Below the pieces are notes generated by a model. The model did no database searches. It saw only the letters and a list, made by a program, of their open reading frames with translations, and was not told where the DNA came from. Below, piece after piece: positions 14,555 through 22,694 of a stretch of DNA of 64,000 nt (the stretch's first letter is position 1; the number at the start of each line of letters is the position of its first letter). Source of the stretch: Enterococcus_C asini_A (GTDB lineage: Bacteria > Bacillota > Bacilli > Lactobacillales > Enterococcaceae); NCBI RefSeq assembly GCF_031928785.1, contig NZ_JARQAL010000004.1. One strand, written 5' to 3'. The position numbers were made by a program, and so were the translations under genes.

Positions 14555-15511
14555 ATGATTCGGTACGGTATTATTAGTACGGCTCAAGTGGTACCACGTT
14601 TTGTGGCGGGGGTCAATGAGAGCAGTGCAGGAGAAGTGGTGGCAATTGCTTCTCGTAATTTAGCAAAAGCCCAAAAAATGGCAGAGGATTTGGAAATTCC
14701 GCAAGCTTATGGTAGTTATCAGGAATTGTATCAAGATTCTCAAGTGGATATTGTCTATATCGCCACTTACAATAAAGGACATTATGCTGCGGCTAAAGAA
14801 GCTCTCAAAGCAGGCAAACACGTACTTTTGGAAAAACCATTTACATTGAAATCGGTAGAAGCGAGAGAACTTTTTGACTTGGCAAAAGCGCAAGGGGTCT
14901 TTTTAATGGAAGCTCAAAAAGCCTTATTTTTGCCGATGACATTAGCGGTTAAAGAGTTGATTGAATCCGATAAAATCGGGGAAGTGCGGCGAATGGTTTC
15001 CCAAACGGCGTATTTGAATATTGACCATATCGACTGGTTTCGCGATCCCAAAGCTGGCGGAGGCGTCTTGTACAGTTCTGGGAGTTATCCATTGCAGTAT
15101 ATGGAATTTATCACGGGACAACAAATCACAGCGTTATCAGGCACTGCGCTGATTCCTGCAGGACAAAGCGATATGCAAGCAGAGCTGGCCCTAAATTTAG
15201 GTCCAGCTACCACGGCAAATATTTTTTTGACGGTGCAGTTGGATTTGCCTAGAGGAATTCATATTTACGGTACTAAAGGAGAAATTTTTGTGCCGAATTT
15301 CTGGCGGGGCGATCAAGGACAAATCATTACGGCTGGGGGACAAGAAAAACTCTTTTTCCCTTTTGCCAGTGAGTTTGTTTATGAAATCGAACACGTCAAT
15401 GAGTGTTTAAGTGAAGGATTGTTGACCAGCCCTGTGGTGACACCAGAATTAACCATTTCGACTATTGAGCGGATGGAAAACTTGCAAAAAGAGTGGCATA
15501 AAAAGGCCTGA
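14555..15511 (+). CDS. Gfo/Idh/MocA-family oxidoreductase
   Basis: The 318-residue protein starts at ATG 14555 behind TTTGGAGGTG. An upstream in-frame ATG at 14507 has no ribosome site. The N-terminal Rossmann domain begins IRYGIISTAQVVPRFVAG and contains VYIATYNKGHYAAAKEALKAGKHVLLEKPFTL, whose EKP motif carries the family catalytic lysine. The C-terminal half is the substrate domain. Members oxidise or reduce sugars, sugar acids or inositols with NAD(P). TATACT at 14531 with TTGTCT at 14507 is a possible promoter, though it would place the transcript start at the ribosome site. The genomic setting again suggests a sugar or sugar-acid substrate. Confidence 0.85.
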   Translation: MIRYGIISTAQVVPRFVAGVNESSAGEVVAIASRNLAKAQKMAEDLEIPQAYGSYQELYQDSQVDIVYIATYNKGHYAAAKEALKAGKHVLLEKPFTLKSVEARELFDLAKAQGVFLMEAQKALFLPMTLAVKELIESDKIGEVRRMVSQTAYLNIDHIDWFRDPKAGGGVLYSSGSYPLQYMEFITGQQITALSGTALIPAGQSDMQAELALNLGPATTANIFLTVQLDLPRGIHIYGTKGEIFVPNFWRGDQGQIITAGGQEKLFFPFASEFVYEIEHVNECLSEGLLTSPVVTPELTISTIERMENLQKEWHKKA

Positions 15512-15536
15512 TGCAGTCCCCAAAATGAATAAAGTC

Positions 15537-15588
15537 AAAAAAAGAGCGGAATTCTGCCAGTAATCGGCAGAGTTTCGCTCTTTTTTTG
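15537..15588. terminator. Bidirectional terminator between convergent genes
   Basis: AAAAAAGAGCG and CGCTCTTTTTTT form the outer stem, and CTGCC/GGCAG an inner stem. A and T runs flank it, so it can stop both the oxidoreductase transcript and the sensor-kinase transcript. Confidence 0.85.
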
Positions 15589-15589
15589 T

Positions 15590-16906
15590 TTATTTCACCG
15601 GCAACTTAATCCGGAAGATAACACCCTTTGGTTGCCAATCTTGGACGGCAATTTTTCCCTTGTGGTCCGCGACAATTTGTTTGGCAATGGCTAACCCTAA
15701 GCCGTAGCCACCACTTTCTTTAGTCCGGGAAGGGTCCATGCGGTGGAAGCGTTCAAAGATTTGTTTCTTTTCTTCATCAGGGATGTTTGGGCCGGAGTTT
15801 TTGACTTCTAAGAGCCAAGAATCTCCGGAGATTTCTGATTGTAAGACGATTTTATCCCCAGCACTGGTATATTTTAAGGCGTTGTCTAAAAGAATCACCA
15901 AAAGTTGGTGCACTTTCTTTTCGTCTACGGTGACGGTTTGTTTGGCAAAGTTTTCCAAAATAAAGGTCTTTTGATCCATTTGGGCGATTTCTTGGAAAGG
16001 CTTGACCAAATTAGCAATCATCAACTCTGGATTTAGAGGTTGCTTGTCTAAGACGGCCTCGTTGGAATCACTGCGGGCAATGGTTAAAAGATCATTGGTC
16101 AGACCCGTCAGTCGCCGAGTTTCGTTTAAGGCTTGGGCGATGGTTTCTGATTCATCTAAAATGGTGTGTTCCGGTTTGGTGAACAGTCTTTGCAAGCTGT
16201 TTTGGATAATGGTCAATGGCGTTCGCAATTCGTGGGAAGCATTTTCCACAAATTCTTGTTGTTTTTTCCAAGCGGCAAAAATAGGTTTCATATTTTGTTT
16301 GGAAAGAAGATAGCTGACCCCAATGGATAAAAGCCAGAAAAAAATCATGCAGAGAATCAAAATGGTCTGTACAGTAGCCATGGATTGACTGATTTGGTCC
16401 GTGTTTTCCAAAACTTGTACATAAGCGATGTCTTCATCTAGCTGACTACTTACCGCTAATGTAATGGAGTGAAAGGTCAATTGATCGCTGGTGTCACTGC
16501 TAGCTAAGTTGATTTCTTTTACAGTGTTTAGTTTTTTCGTATCCAAACTTAAGGATTGCAGCTCATTAAAGCGTCCTCCTAATGCAGCTTTGTTTAAAAT
16601 CTGACCTTCTTTTGACCACAGGATGATTTGACTGTTAAAGTGATTGCCGCGGTCATTTTCATCTAAAGGCGGTTTGAGAGTGTTTTGGCCTAAAAAGGGA
16701 TCATCGGCTTGATAGCGCTGGATTTCCATAGTAATCCTAGGACTGTCGGGGGTGATTTGTTTTAAGTCCTCATCGGTTTGGCGGTAGGCGGAGCTGTGCA
16801 AAATTTGCAAGGTAATAAAGCCTAAAGCTAAGAAAATTGCGGCAAAGGCGGCCACATTTAGGAAAAAGAAGCGGAGACGCTGTCGTCGAGAAAGTTCATT
16901 ATTCAT
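15590..16906 (-). CDS. ciaH: Sensor histidine kinase, CiaH-like
   Basis: The 438-residue protein starts at ATG 16906, 4 nt after the regulator stop and behind a GAGGAGTGAG site. Two transmembrane helices (about 13-33 and 190-210) enclose an extracellular sensor domain. The cytoplasmic part has the H-box FVENASHELRTPLTIIQ, the N-box LLVILLDNALKYT, and the G-box GYGLGLAIAKQIVADHKG. The partner regulator is encoded just upstream. The CiaH name is inferred because two exact CiaR-type direct repeats lie in front of the neighbouring operon. In streptococci CiaRH responds to cell-envelope stress. Confidence 0.8.
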   Translation of the reverse strand: MNNELSRRQRLRFFFLNVAAFAAIFLALGFITLQILHSSAYRQTDEDLKQITPDSPRITMEIQRYQADDPFLGQNTLKPPLDENDRGNHFNSQIILWSKEGQILNKAALGGRFNELQSLSLDTKKLNTVKEINLASSDTSDQLTFHSITLAVSSQLDEDIAYVQVLENTDQISQSMATVQTILILCMIFFWLLSIGVSYLLSKQNMKPIFAAWKKQQEFVENASHELRTPLTIIQNSLQRLFTKPEHTILDESETIAQALNETRRLTGLTNDLLTIARSDSNEAVLDKQPLNPELMIANLVKPFQEIAQMDQKTFILENFAKQTVTVDEKKVHQLLVILLDNALKYTSAGDKIVLQSEISGDSWLLEVKNSGPNIPDEEKKQIFERFHRMDPSRTKESGGYGLGLAIAKQIVADHKGKIAVQDWQPKGVIFRIKLPVK

Positions 16907-16910
16907 CCAC

Positions 16911-17588
16911 TCACTCCTCTGCTTGTAAAATATAGCCCACATTGCGCAAGGTTTTAAAATGCTGATCCATGCCACTAGGCTTCAAGTGTTTTCGCAAGTG
17001 GCTCATATAGACTTCTACCACCGTAATCGTAGTTTCAGAGTCAAAGCCCCAAATGCGATCAAAAATTTGCTCTTTGGTAATAATAACCCCTTTGTTTTGA
17101 ATGAAATAAACTAAAAGTTCAAATTCTTTTCCTTGAATAGGCAGCACTTGGTCTTCAAAGCAAACTTCATTTTTGGCTAAATCACAGGTGATGGTACCAT
17201 AGCTCAGATTGTTTTCTGTATACAGTCCTAAAGAGCGTTTCAACAGCGCTTTGACCCGTAAAATCAACTCTTCTCGGTAAAAAGGCTTGGTTAAATAATC
17301 ATCGGCCCCTTTTTGAAAGCCGGCTACTTTGTCTTCTAAGCCATCTTTGGCCGTTAAAATCAAAACAGGGGTTTGAATGTTTTGTTCCCGTAATTCGGCT
17401 AAAACTTGGTAACCATTTTTCCCCGGCAACATTAAATCCAACAAAATCAAATCATAAACGCCAGTTTCGGCTTCAAATAACCCTTCTTCTCCATCGTAGA
17501 CTAAAGTAATTTCCCCTAGGTCTGTGAGAATTTCTTTTATATTATCGGCTAATGTCGCTTCATCTTCTACTACTAATAGTTTAATCAT
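16911..17588 (-). CDS. ciaR: OmpR-family response regulator, CiaR-like
   Basis: The product has 225 residues, a length normal for CiaR. The receiver domain has the acidic pocket VVEDEATLADN, the phospho-accepting Asp in LILLDLMLPGKNG, and the conserved Lys in DYLTKPF. The C-terminal winged helix ends with a recognition region around YMSHLRKHLKP. I start it at ATG 17588, 8 nt after GGAGG; GTG 17597 overlaps the site. It diverges from the VTC/DUF4956 operon, and its presumed binding site (17665-17681) lies between them. A single TTTAAG half-site also faces this gene and could allow autoregulation. Confidence 0.82.
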   Translation of the reverse strand: MIKLLVVEDEATLADNIKEILTDLGEITLVYDGEEGLFEAETGVYDLILLDLMLPGKNGYQVLAELREQNIQTPVLILTAKDGLEDKVAGFQKGADDYLTKPFYREELILRVKALLKRSLGLYTENNLSYGTITCDLAKNEVCFEDQVLPIQGKEFELLVYFIQNKGVIITKEQIFDRIWGFDSETTITVVEVYMSHLRKHLKPSGMDQHFKTLRNVGYILQAEE

Positions 17589-17664
17589 TTGTCTCACCTC
17601 CTATTTATCTTACCATTTCTAGCATAAAAAGACCTTAAAGCTCCTTTTCCTAAAAAAATCCTCA

Positions 17665-17697
17665 GTTAAGCTTCTTTTAAGTCCAACTTTGTAAAGT
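17665..17697 (+). promoter_or_regulatory. CiaR-type direct repeat and -10 box before the VTC gene
   Basis: GTTAAG-CTTCT-TTTAAG at 17665-17681 fits the published CiaR box NTTAAG-N5-WTTAAG exactly. TAAAGT at 17692-17697 follows after exactly 10 bp, the spacing known for CiaR-activated promoters in Streptococcus. The repeat replaces a -35 box. Confidence 0.75.
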
Positions 17698-17720
17698 AAG
17701 CCCCGTAGAGGAGGGCAAGT

Positions 17721-18503
17721 ATGAAATTAAAAAGAGCCTTTGAGCGGAAAGAGACCAAGTACCGCTTAGATGAAGCCTGCTTTGCCAAATTCAAACAGGA
17801 ACTAGCGCGCTATATGGCGTTAGATGAATTTGGTTTGCATACAATCTTGTCGCTGTACTTTGACACGCCAGACTTTCGGATGATTCAAGCTTCCATGGAA
17901 AAACCGAAGTATAAAGAGAAATTCCGGGTTCGCAGTTATGGAGTGCCGACTCAAGAAGGGACGGTCTTTCTGGAAAGTAAGAAAAAAATCAACGGCATTG
18001 TCTACAAACGACGGATTCCCACAAGCTTTGAAGAGTATGCCAATTGGCAAAGCGGAGGAGCATTTCCCAAATCACCAGAAACCCCACAGATCAATCGAGA
18101 ATTGCGCTGGCTGGTGGTTCAATACCAAGACCTCGCCCCACAAGTTTTAATCGCTTATGATCGAATGTCTTATTTTTATGAGGAAGATCCGGATTTTCGG
18201 GTGACCTTTGATCAGAAAATTCGCTATCGCAGTGAAGACTTGGATTTGACTTGTGGTAGTTATGGTGCATTGGTAGCTCCAGAAGTCCCAGTTTTAATGG
18301 AAGTCAAAGCGATGGGGGCGTACCCATTATGGTTTAGTCATTTATTGACCAAGTATCACTTGCACAAGACCAGTTTTTCCAAATACGCTTTCACTTATCG
18401 TCGCTATCTTGCCCAAGAAGTAGCCCCAGTGGATCGCATTTTGTTTCATGCGCAAGCAGAGGATCGTGAACCACTATCCCAATTGATAATTAGTAAAACC
18501 TAG
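17721..18503 (+). CDS. VTC-domain protein (polyphosphate polymerase-like)
   Basis: The 260-residue protein begins KRAFERKETKYRLDE, matching the start of the VTC domain, which in yeast polymerises ATP phosphate into polyphosphate. Basic and acidic tunnel residues appear in the expected order: FERKETKYRL, SLYFDTP, KYKEKFRVRSY, FLESKKKINGIVYKRR, and VLMEVKAMGAYPLWF near the end. Bacterial relatives usually sit next to a DUF4956 membrane protein and a Cthe_2159-type protein, as here. Its catalytic product in bacteria is not settled. The 11-nt gap to the next gene indicates one transcript from the CiaR-type promoter. Confidence 0.85.
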   Translation: MKLKRAFERKETKYRLDEACFAKFKQELARYMALDEFGLHTILSLYFDTPDFRMIQASMEKPKYKEKFRVRSYGVPTQEGTVFLESKKKINGIVYKRRIPTSFEEYANWQSGGAFPKSPETPQINRELRWLVVQYQDLAPQVLIAYDRMSYFYEEDPDFRVTFDQKIRYRSEDLDLTCGSYGALVAPEVPVLMEVKAMGAYPLWFSHLLTKYHLHKTSFSKYAFTYRRYLAQEVAPVDRILFHAQAEDREPLSQLIISKT

Positions 18504-18514
18504 GAGGATACACA

Positions 18515-19192
18515 ATGTTAACGAGTTTATACGCAAATGGTACACAGACCATCACCTTTGTCCAGCTTTTAATCTGCATGGGCCTTTCTTTAGGATTGGG
18601 GCTATTAGTGGCAGCCACTTACATGTTTCGCAATACGTACACCAAGAGTTTTGTGGTGACATTGGCCATTTTACCGGTCTTGGTCCAATCCGTCATCATG
18701 CTAGTCAATGGCAATCTGGGAACCGGGATGGCAGTGGTAGGAGCTTTTAGCTTGATCCGCTTTCGTTCGGTCCCCGGCGGTGCCCGAGAAATCACCAGTA
18801 TTTTTTGGTCCATGGCCATTGGCTTGGCTACCGGGATGGGCTATGCCGTATACATCCTAGCTTTTTCGGTAATCGTGGCCGCTTTCTTACTGTTGTTGTA
18901 CACTACCGGATTTGGGGAACGGCCAAAAGTAGCCGAGCGGGAATTGAAAGTCACCATTCCAGAAGACTTGGACTATCCCCATTTATTCGATGATTTATTG
19001 GAACAGTATTGTTACAACGCCAAATTGGAATCGGTTCGCACCACCACCATGGGCAGTGTCTATGAATTACGCTACTGGCTATTATTGAAAAATCCTGATG
19101 AAGAAAAAGCGTTAATTGATGAAGTTCGAGTGAGAAATGGCAATTTGCCTGTGGTTTTAGGCAAGGCAGCCACCAATAAAGATGAATTATAA
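18515..19192 (+). CDS. DUF4956 membrane protein
   Basis: The 225-residue product has about four transmembrane helices in residues 15-130, including the conserved stretch GAFSLIRFRSVPGGAREI and GLATGMGYAVYI. The C-terminal 90 residues form a soluble domain (VTIPEDLDYPHLFDDLLEQY). This is the DUF4956 pattern, a family nearly always found with VTC-domain proteins. It may export or anchor the polymer made by the VTC protein; this is inference from linkage. Its ribosome site is AGGAGG 6 nt before the ATG. Confidence 0.85.
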   Translation: MLTSLYANGTQTITFVQLLICMGLSLGLGLLVAATYMFRNTYTKSFVVTLAILPVLVQSVIMLVNGNLGTGMAVVGAFSLIRFRSVPGGAREITSIFWSMAIGLATGMGYAVYILAFSVIVAAFLLLLYTTGFGERPKVAERELKVTIPEDLDYPHLFDDLLEQYCYNAKLESVRTTTMGSVYELRYWLLLKNPDEEKALIDEVRVRNGNLPVVLGKAATNKDEL

Positions 19193-19209
19193 AGAAAGGA
19201 ATGAAGCAG

Positions 19210-21069
19210 ATGGAAGGTAAAAAAATCTTGGCCACACTGTTGCTATCCACCACGCTGTTAGCAGCTTGTAGCACAGAAAATGCCAGTTCAGATAGCAGTA
19301 GTGCTAGTAGCAGTAGTCAAATTGAAACTGTGGCGACGACTAGCAGCAGTGAAACGACCTTAGAAAATTACTATGGTACTTATGAAGAGGAAGATTTAGC
19401 TACTAGCTACGATGAAGAGAGCGCCACAAAAATTGAATTAGGAGATACCAGTGAAATCACCGGTGAAGGTGCAACAGTGGAAGGACAAGCGGTGACCATA
19501 AATGCTGCGGGAACTTATGTGGTTTCTGGCACATTATCTGATGGACAACTGGTGATTAATGTGGGTAAAGAAGACAAAGTGCATTTAGTCTTAGACGGGG
19601 TGGAAATTACCAATGCTACCGGCGCTGCCATTGACGTGGAACAGGCGGAGAAAGTCATCACCACATTAGCCAGTGACAGTGAAAACACATTATCTGACGG
19701 CACAACTTACGAGCTGGCCACTGGAGAAACCGAACCCGATGCCGCTTTTTACAGTAAAGAAGATTTGGTAATCAATGGTAGCGGCAGTTTAACAGTCAAC
19801 GGCAATTATAGTAACGGCATTCGCAGTAAAGACGATTTAATCTTAGTCAGTGGGACGTATGCGATTACCGCTAAAAATAATGCCATTAAAGGCAAAGACA
19901 GTGTAGCTATTCGAGGGGGAGAGTACACCTTAACCACCACAGAAGGTGACGGTATTCAAGCCAATAGTGCAGAAGATGCCACGAAAGGCTATGTAGCCAT
20001 TGATGGAGGAACGTTCACCATTAACAGCGGTCGGGATGCCATTCAAGCGGAAACCAATCTCTCCATGCAAAACGCTCAAATGACTGTAAAAACCGCCGAT
20101 GGAGCGACGAGTGCCAATTTAAGTGCAGAAGAAAGCTACAAAGGGCTAAAAGCTGGAGGGAAATTGCTCATTGTCAGTGGGGAATATCTGTTGGATACCG
20201 CTGATGATGCCCTTCATGCCAATGATGCAGTGGAAGTCAACGGTGGTACCATTACTGCAACAACTGGTGATGACGGAATCCACGGAGACAATACATTGAC
20301 TATTAATGACGGGACCATCAATATCACTCAATCCTATGAAGGTCTGGAAGCTTCGGAAATTTACTTTAAAGGAGGCGACATCAAGGTGGTAGCCACTGAC
20401 GATGGGGTCAATGCTGGGGGCGGTAGTGATACTGCTACCACCGGGGCATTTGGCGCTGATAGTTTTGGTGGTGGCGGACCTGGTGGCGGGGACCAAGCCG
20501 ATGAAAGTAAGTTTATCGAGATTTCCGGCGGGACAATCCTAGTAGATGCAGAAGGGGATGGCTTTGATAGTAATGGCAATGTCACCATGACCGGGGGCAC
20601 ATTACTAGTAAATGGACCGGTCACTGGGGGCAATGGCGCTTTGGATTACAATGGTACCTTTGTTCAATCGGGAGGAACGTTAATGGCTGCTGGTTCCAGC
20701 GGGATGGCTTTAAATGTCAGTGACTCTTCTAGCCAAACCGCAGTGGATCTTTATTTTGATAGCAATCAAACCGCCGGCACTTTAGTTTCTTTAAAAGATA
20801 GTACAGGTAAAGTGGTTGCTGGCTTTGTTCCTGCAAAAGACTTTGCCAATTTAGTGATCAGCACCCCTGATTTAACTCAAAATGAGGCTTTGACATTATC
20901 TATCGGAGGGGCTGCCTCAAATGTTGACGAGAACGGCTTAGTGGCAACTGACAGCACAATAGAAGGAGCTACCGATCTGGGTACCATCACCTTAACAGCT
21001 GTAGTGTCTACCATGGATCAATCGGGAAATGCGGTTTCCGGTGGCATGGGCATGGGCGGCCCGCAATAA
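19210..21069 (+). CDS. Cthe_2159-like right-handed beta-helix lipoprotein
   Basis: I start it at ATG 19210, 9 nt after AAAGGA; ATG 19201 abuts that site directly. The 619-residue protein has a lipoprotein signal with lipobox LLAACS, then a Ser-rich linker. The body is many repeating short strands with turns such as GGTFTINSGRDAIQAE, GGTITATTGDDGIHGD and GGTILVDAEGDGFDSNG, each a coil of a parallel beta-helix, as in the carbohydrate-binding Cthe_2159 family. Asp-rich turns suggest calcium binding. A Gly-rich insert (FGGGGPGGG) and a C-terminus GGMGMGGPQ share composition with the neighbouring ABC permease. It would be displayed on the outer face of the membrane. Confidence 0.85.
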   Translation: MEGKKILATLLLSTTLLAACSTENASSDSSSASSSSQIETVATTSSSETTLENYYGTYEEEDLATSYDEESATKIELGDTSEITGEGATVEGQAVTINAAGTYVVSGTLSDGQLVINVGKEDKVHLVLDGVEITNATGAAIDVEQAEKVITTLASDSENTLSDGTTYELATGETEPDAAFYSKEDLVINGSGSLTVNGNYSNGIRSKDDLILVSGTYAITAKNNAIKGKDSVAIRGGEYTLTTTEGDGIQANSAEDATKGYVAIDGGTFTINSGRDAIQAETNLSMQNAQMTVKTADGATSANLSAEESYKGLKAGGKLLIVSGEYLLDTADDALHANDAVEVNGGTITATTGDDGIHGDNTLTINDGTINITQSYEGLEASEIYFKGGDIKVVATDDGVNAGGGSDTATTGAFGADSFGGGGPGGGDQADESKFIEISGGTILVDAEGDGFDSNGNVTMTGGTLLVNGPVTGGNGALDYNGTFVQSGGTLMAAGSSGMALNVSDSSSQTAVDLYFDSNQTAGTLVSLKDSTGKVVAGFVPAKDFANLVISTPDLTQNEALTLSIGGAASNVDENGLVATDSTIEGATDLGTITLTAVVSTMDQSGNAVSGGMGMGGPQ

Positions 21070-21079
21070 AGTTTCAGCA

Positions 21080-21112
21080 ATTAAGCTTGCTTTAAGCTGA
21101 TGGTAGTATTTT
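21080..21112 (+). promoter_or_regulatory. CiaR-type direct repeat and -10 box before the ABC exporter genes
   Basis: ATTAAG-CTTGC-TTTAAG at 21080-21096 is a second exact match to NTTAAG-N5-WTTAAG. TATTTT at 21107-21112 follows after exactly 10 bp. Sequence and geometry match the site at 17665, so both half-operons are probably controlled by the linked regulator. Confidence 0.75.
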
Positions 21113-21142
21113 TAACTCAATCAATACAAGGGAGGAACTTCC

Positions 21143-22666
21143 ATGAATTTTCTAAAACGAGGCTTGCAAAGTCTCTGGGCCAAAAAAGGCCGTAGCTTGA
21201 TTTTAATCGCGGTTTTTTCTGCGATTCTAATCTTTGTCTTAGCAGGCTTGACCATTAAAAGTGCTGCTGACTCTGCCACTGAAAGTGCTAAAAAAAGTGT
21301 CGGGGCCACGGTTACATTGAGTACCAACAGAGAGCAGATGTTTAAAAAAGACGACAGTACTAGCGATAGTGCCGCCACTGACACAGAAGGCGACAGCCGA
21401 CCAGATCCCGGTAGTTTCCAAATGACGCCGGTAAATCTGGAAGATGCCGAGGCGATTGCTGCTTTAGATGGCGTAAAATCTTATTCCTTTGAAGTAAGTA
21501 CCTCTGCTACAAAAGGGGATGATATTGAACCGATTTCTTCTAGTGATGAGGAAGAAGAGACCACTAGTGAAAGTACGGATACCCAAGCGCAAGGGATGGG
21601 TGGCGCACCTGGTGGCATGATGGGTGCTGGCGGTGGCGGCATGGATCAAGGAGATTTCCAAATTACCGGGGTCTTGGAAAGTGCTGCGTATTCCAGCTTT
21701 TCTGACGGGACTGCGACCATCACCTCTGGGGAAGCCTTAAGTGCTGATGATGTGGATACTAACAATGTGTTAATCGAATCCGCCTTAGCTGAAGCCAATG
21801 ACTTGGCGGTAGGAGATACCTTTACTTTAGTGGATGCCAATGAGGCCAACGTAGAAGTGACAATTAAAGGCATTTATGAAACCAGTGATACCGGCACTTC
21901 CATGGGCATGCAGTTTAACTTTATGAACCCAGCCAATACCATTTTTTCTTCCTACACATTAGCCAATACGATTAGTGGGGAAAGTGACAGCACTACCATT
22001 GACTCTGCGGTCTACACTTTAGAAGATCCTAATGAAATGGATGACTTTGTAGCCGAAGCCGAAAAATTAATCGACACCGATACCTTCAGCTTACAAACCA
22101 ATGATCAAATGTACCAACAAATGCTAACACCTTTAAACAATGTCTCCAGCTTTGCGAAAAACATCGTCATCTTAGTAGCCGTAGCCGGTGTAATTATCTT
22201 AACTTTAATCGTTATGATGACCATTCGAGAACGACGCTTTGAAATCGGCGTGTTGCTTTCCTTAGGGGAATCACGAGGCAAAGTCGTGTTGCAGTTCTTT
22301 ACTGAAATCTTTGTTTGCATGCTGTTAGCCCTTGGCATTGCCTCTGCTAGTGGCAATGTGGTGGGCAATGTAGTGGGCAATCAGCTTTTGGAACAACAAA
22401 CTACCCAAACTGCTTCAGCGGGTCAAGGAACTGCGGATGGTCAAGGTCAAGGTGGTCCTGGTGGCGGAATGAGTAAAGGCGGTCCCGGCCAAATGCTTTC
22501 GGACAGTTTTAGTCAATCAGCAGCGGTAGATGACTTGAACATTACCGTTTCCCCAGAAGAAATCGCCATGTTAGCCGCCATTGGCTTAGGCATCAGTTTC
22601 TTTTCCATTCTGTTGTCGTCGGCGGGGATTATGCGTTTAAATCCGAAGAAAATTTTGATTTCGTAA
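21143..22666 (+). CDS. MacB/FtsX-type ABC transporter permease
   Basis: The 507-residue protein has an N-terminal helix (LILIAVFSAILIFVLAGLTI), a large extracellular domain (about 40-330), and three C-terminal helices (about 335-358, 385-405 and 475-497) with the cytoplasmic motif MTIRERRFEIGVLLSLGESR, the usual MacB/FtsX layout. The extracellular part carries unusual low-complexity segments: an acidic stretch SSSDEEEETTSES, a Gly/Met-rich one (GGAPGGMMGAGGGG), and a Gly/Gln/Pro-rich one just before the last helix (GQGQGGPGGGMSKGG). The ATPase gene follows. The likely substrate is a peptide, lipid or envelope-stress compound; it cannot be read from the sequence. Confidence 0.85.
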   Translation: MNFLKRGLQSLWAKKGRSLILIAVFSAILIFVLAGLTIKSAADSATESAKKSVGATVTLSTNREQMFKKDDSTSDSAATDTEGDSRPDPGSFQMTPVNLEDAEAIAALDGVKSYSFEVSTSATKGDDIEPISSSDEEEETTSESTDTQAQGMGGAPGGMMGAGGGGMDQGDFQITGVLESAAYSSFSDGTATITSGEALSADDVDTNNVLIESALAEANDLAVGDTFTLVDANEANVEVTIKGIYETSDTGTSMGMQFNFMNPANTIFSSYTLANTISGESDSTTIDSAVYTLEDPNEMDDFVAEAEKLIDTDTFSLQTNDQMYQQMLTPLNNVSSFAKNIVILVAVAGVIILTLIVMMTIRERRFEIGVLLSLGESRGKVVLQFFTEIFVCMLLALGIASASGNVVGNVVGNQLLEQQTTQTASAGQGTADGQGQGGPGGGMSKGGPGQMLSDSFSQSAAVDDLNITVSPEEIAMLAAIGLGISFFSILLSSAGIMRLNPKKILIS

Positions 22667-22694
22667 ATTGAACCTAAAGAAAAGAGGGAAACAG

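Noticed and set aside
19515..20633. Several minus-strand frames inside the beta-helix lipoprotein gene
   Set aside because: They are antisense shadows of a repetitive coding sequence without start signals.
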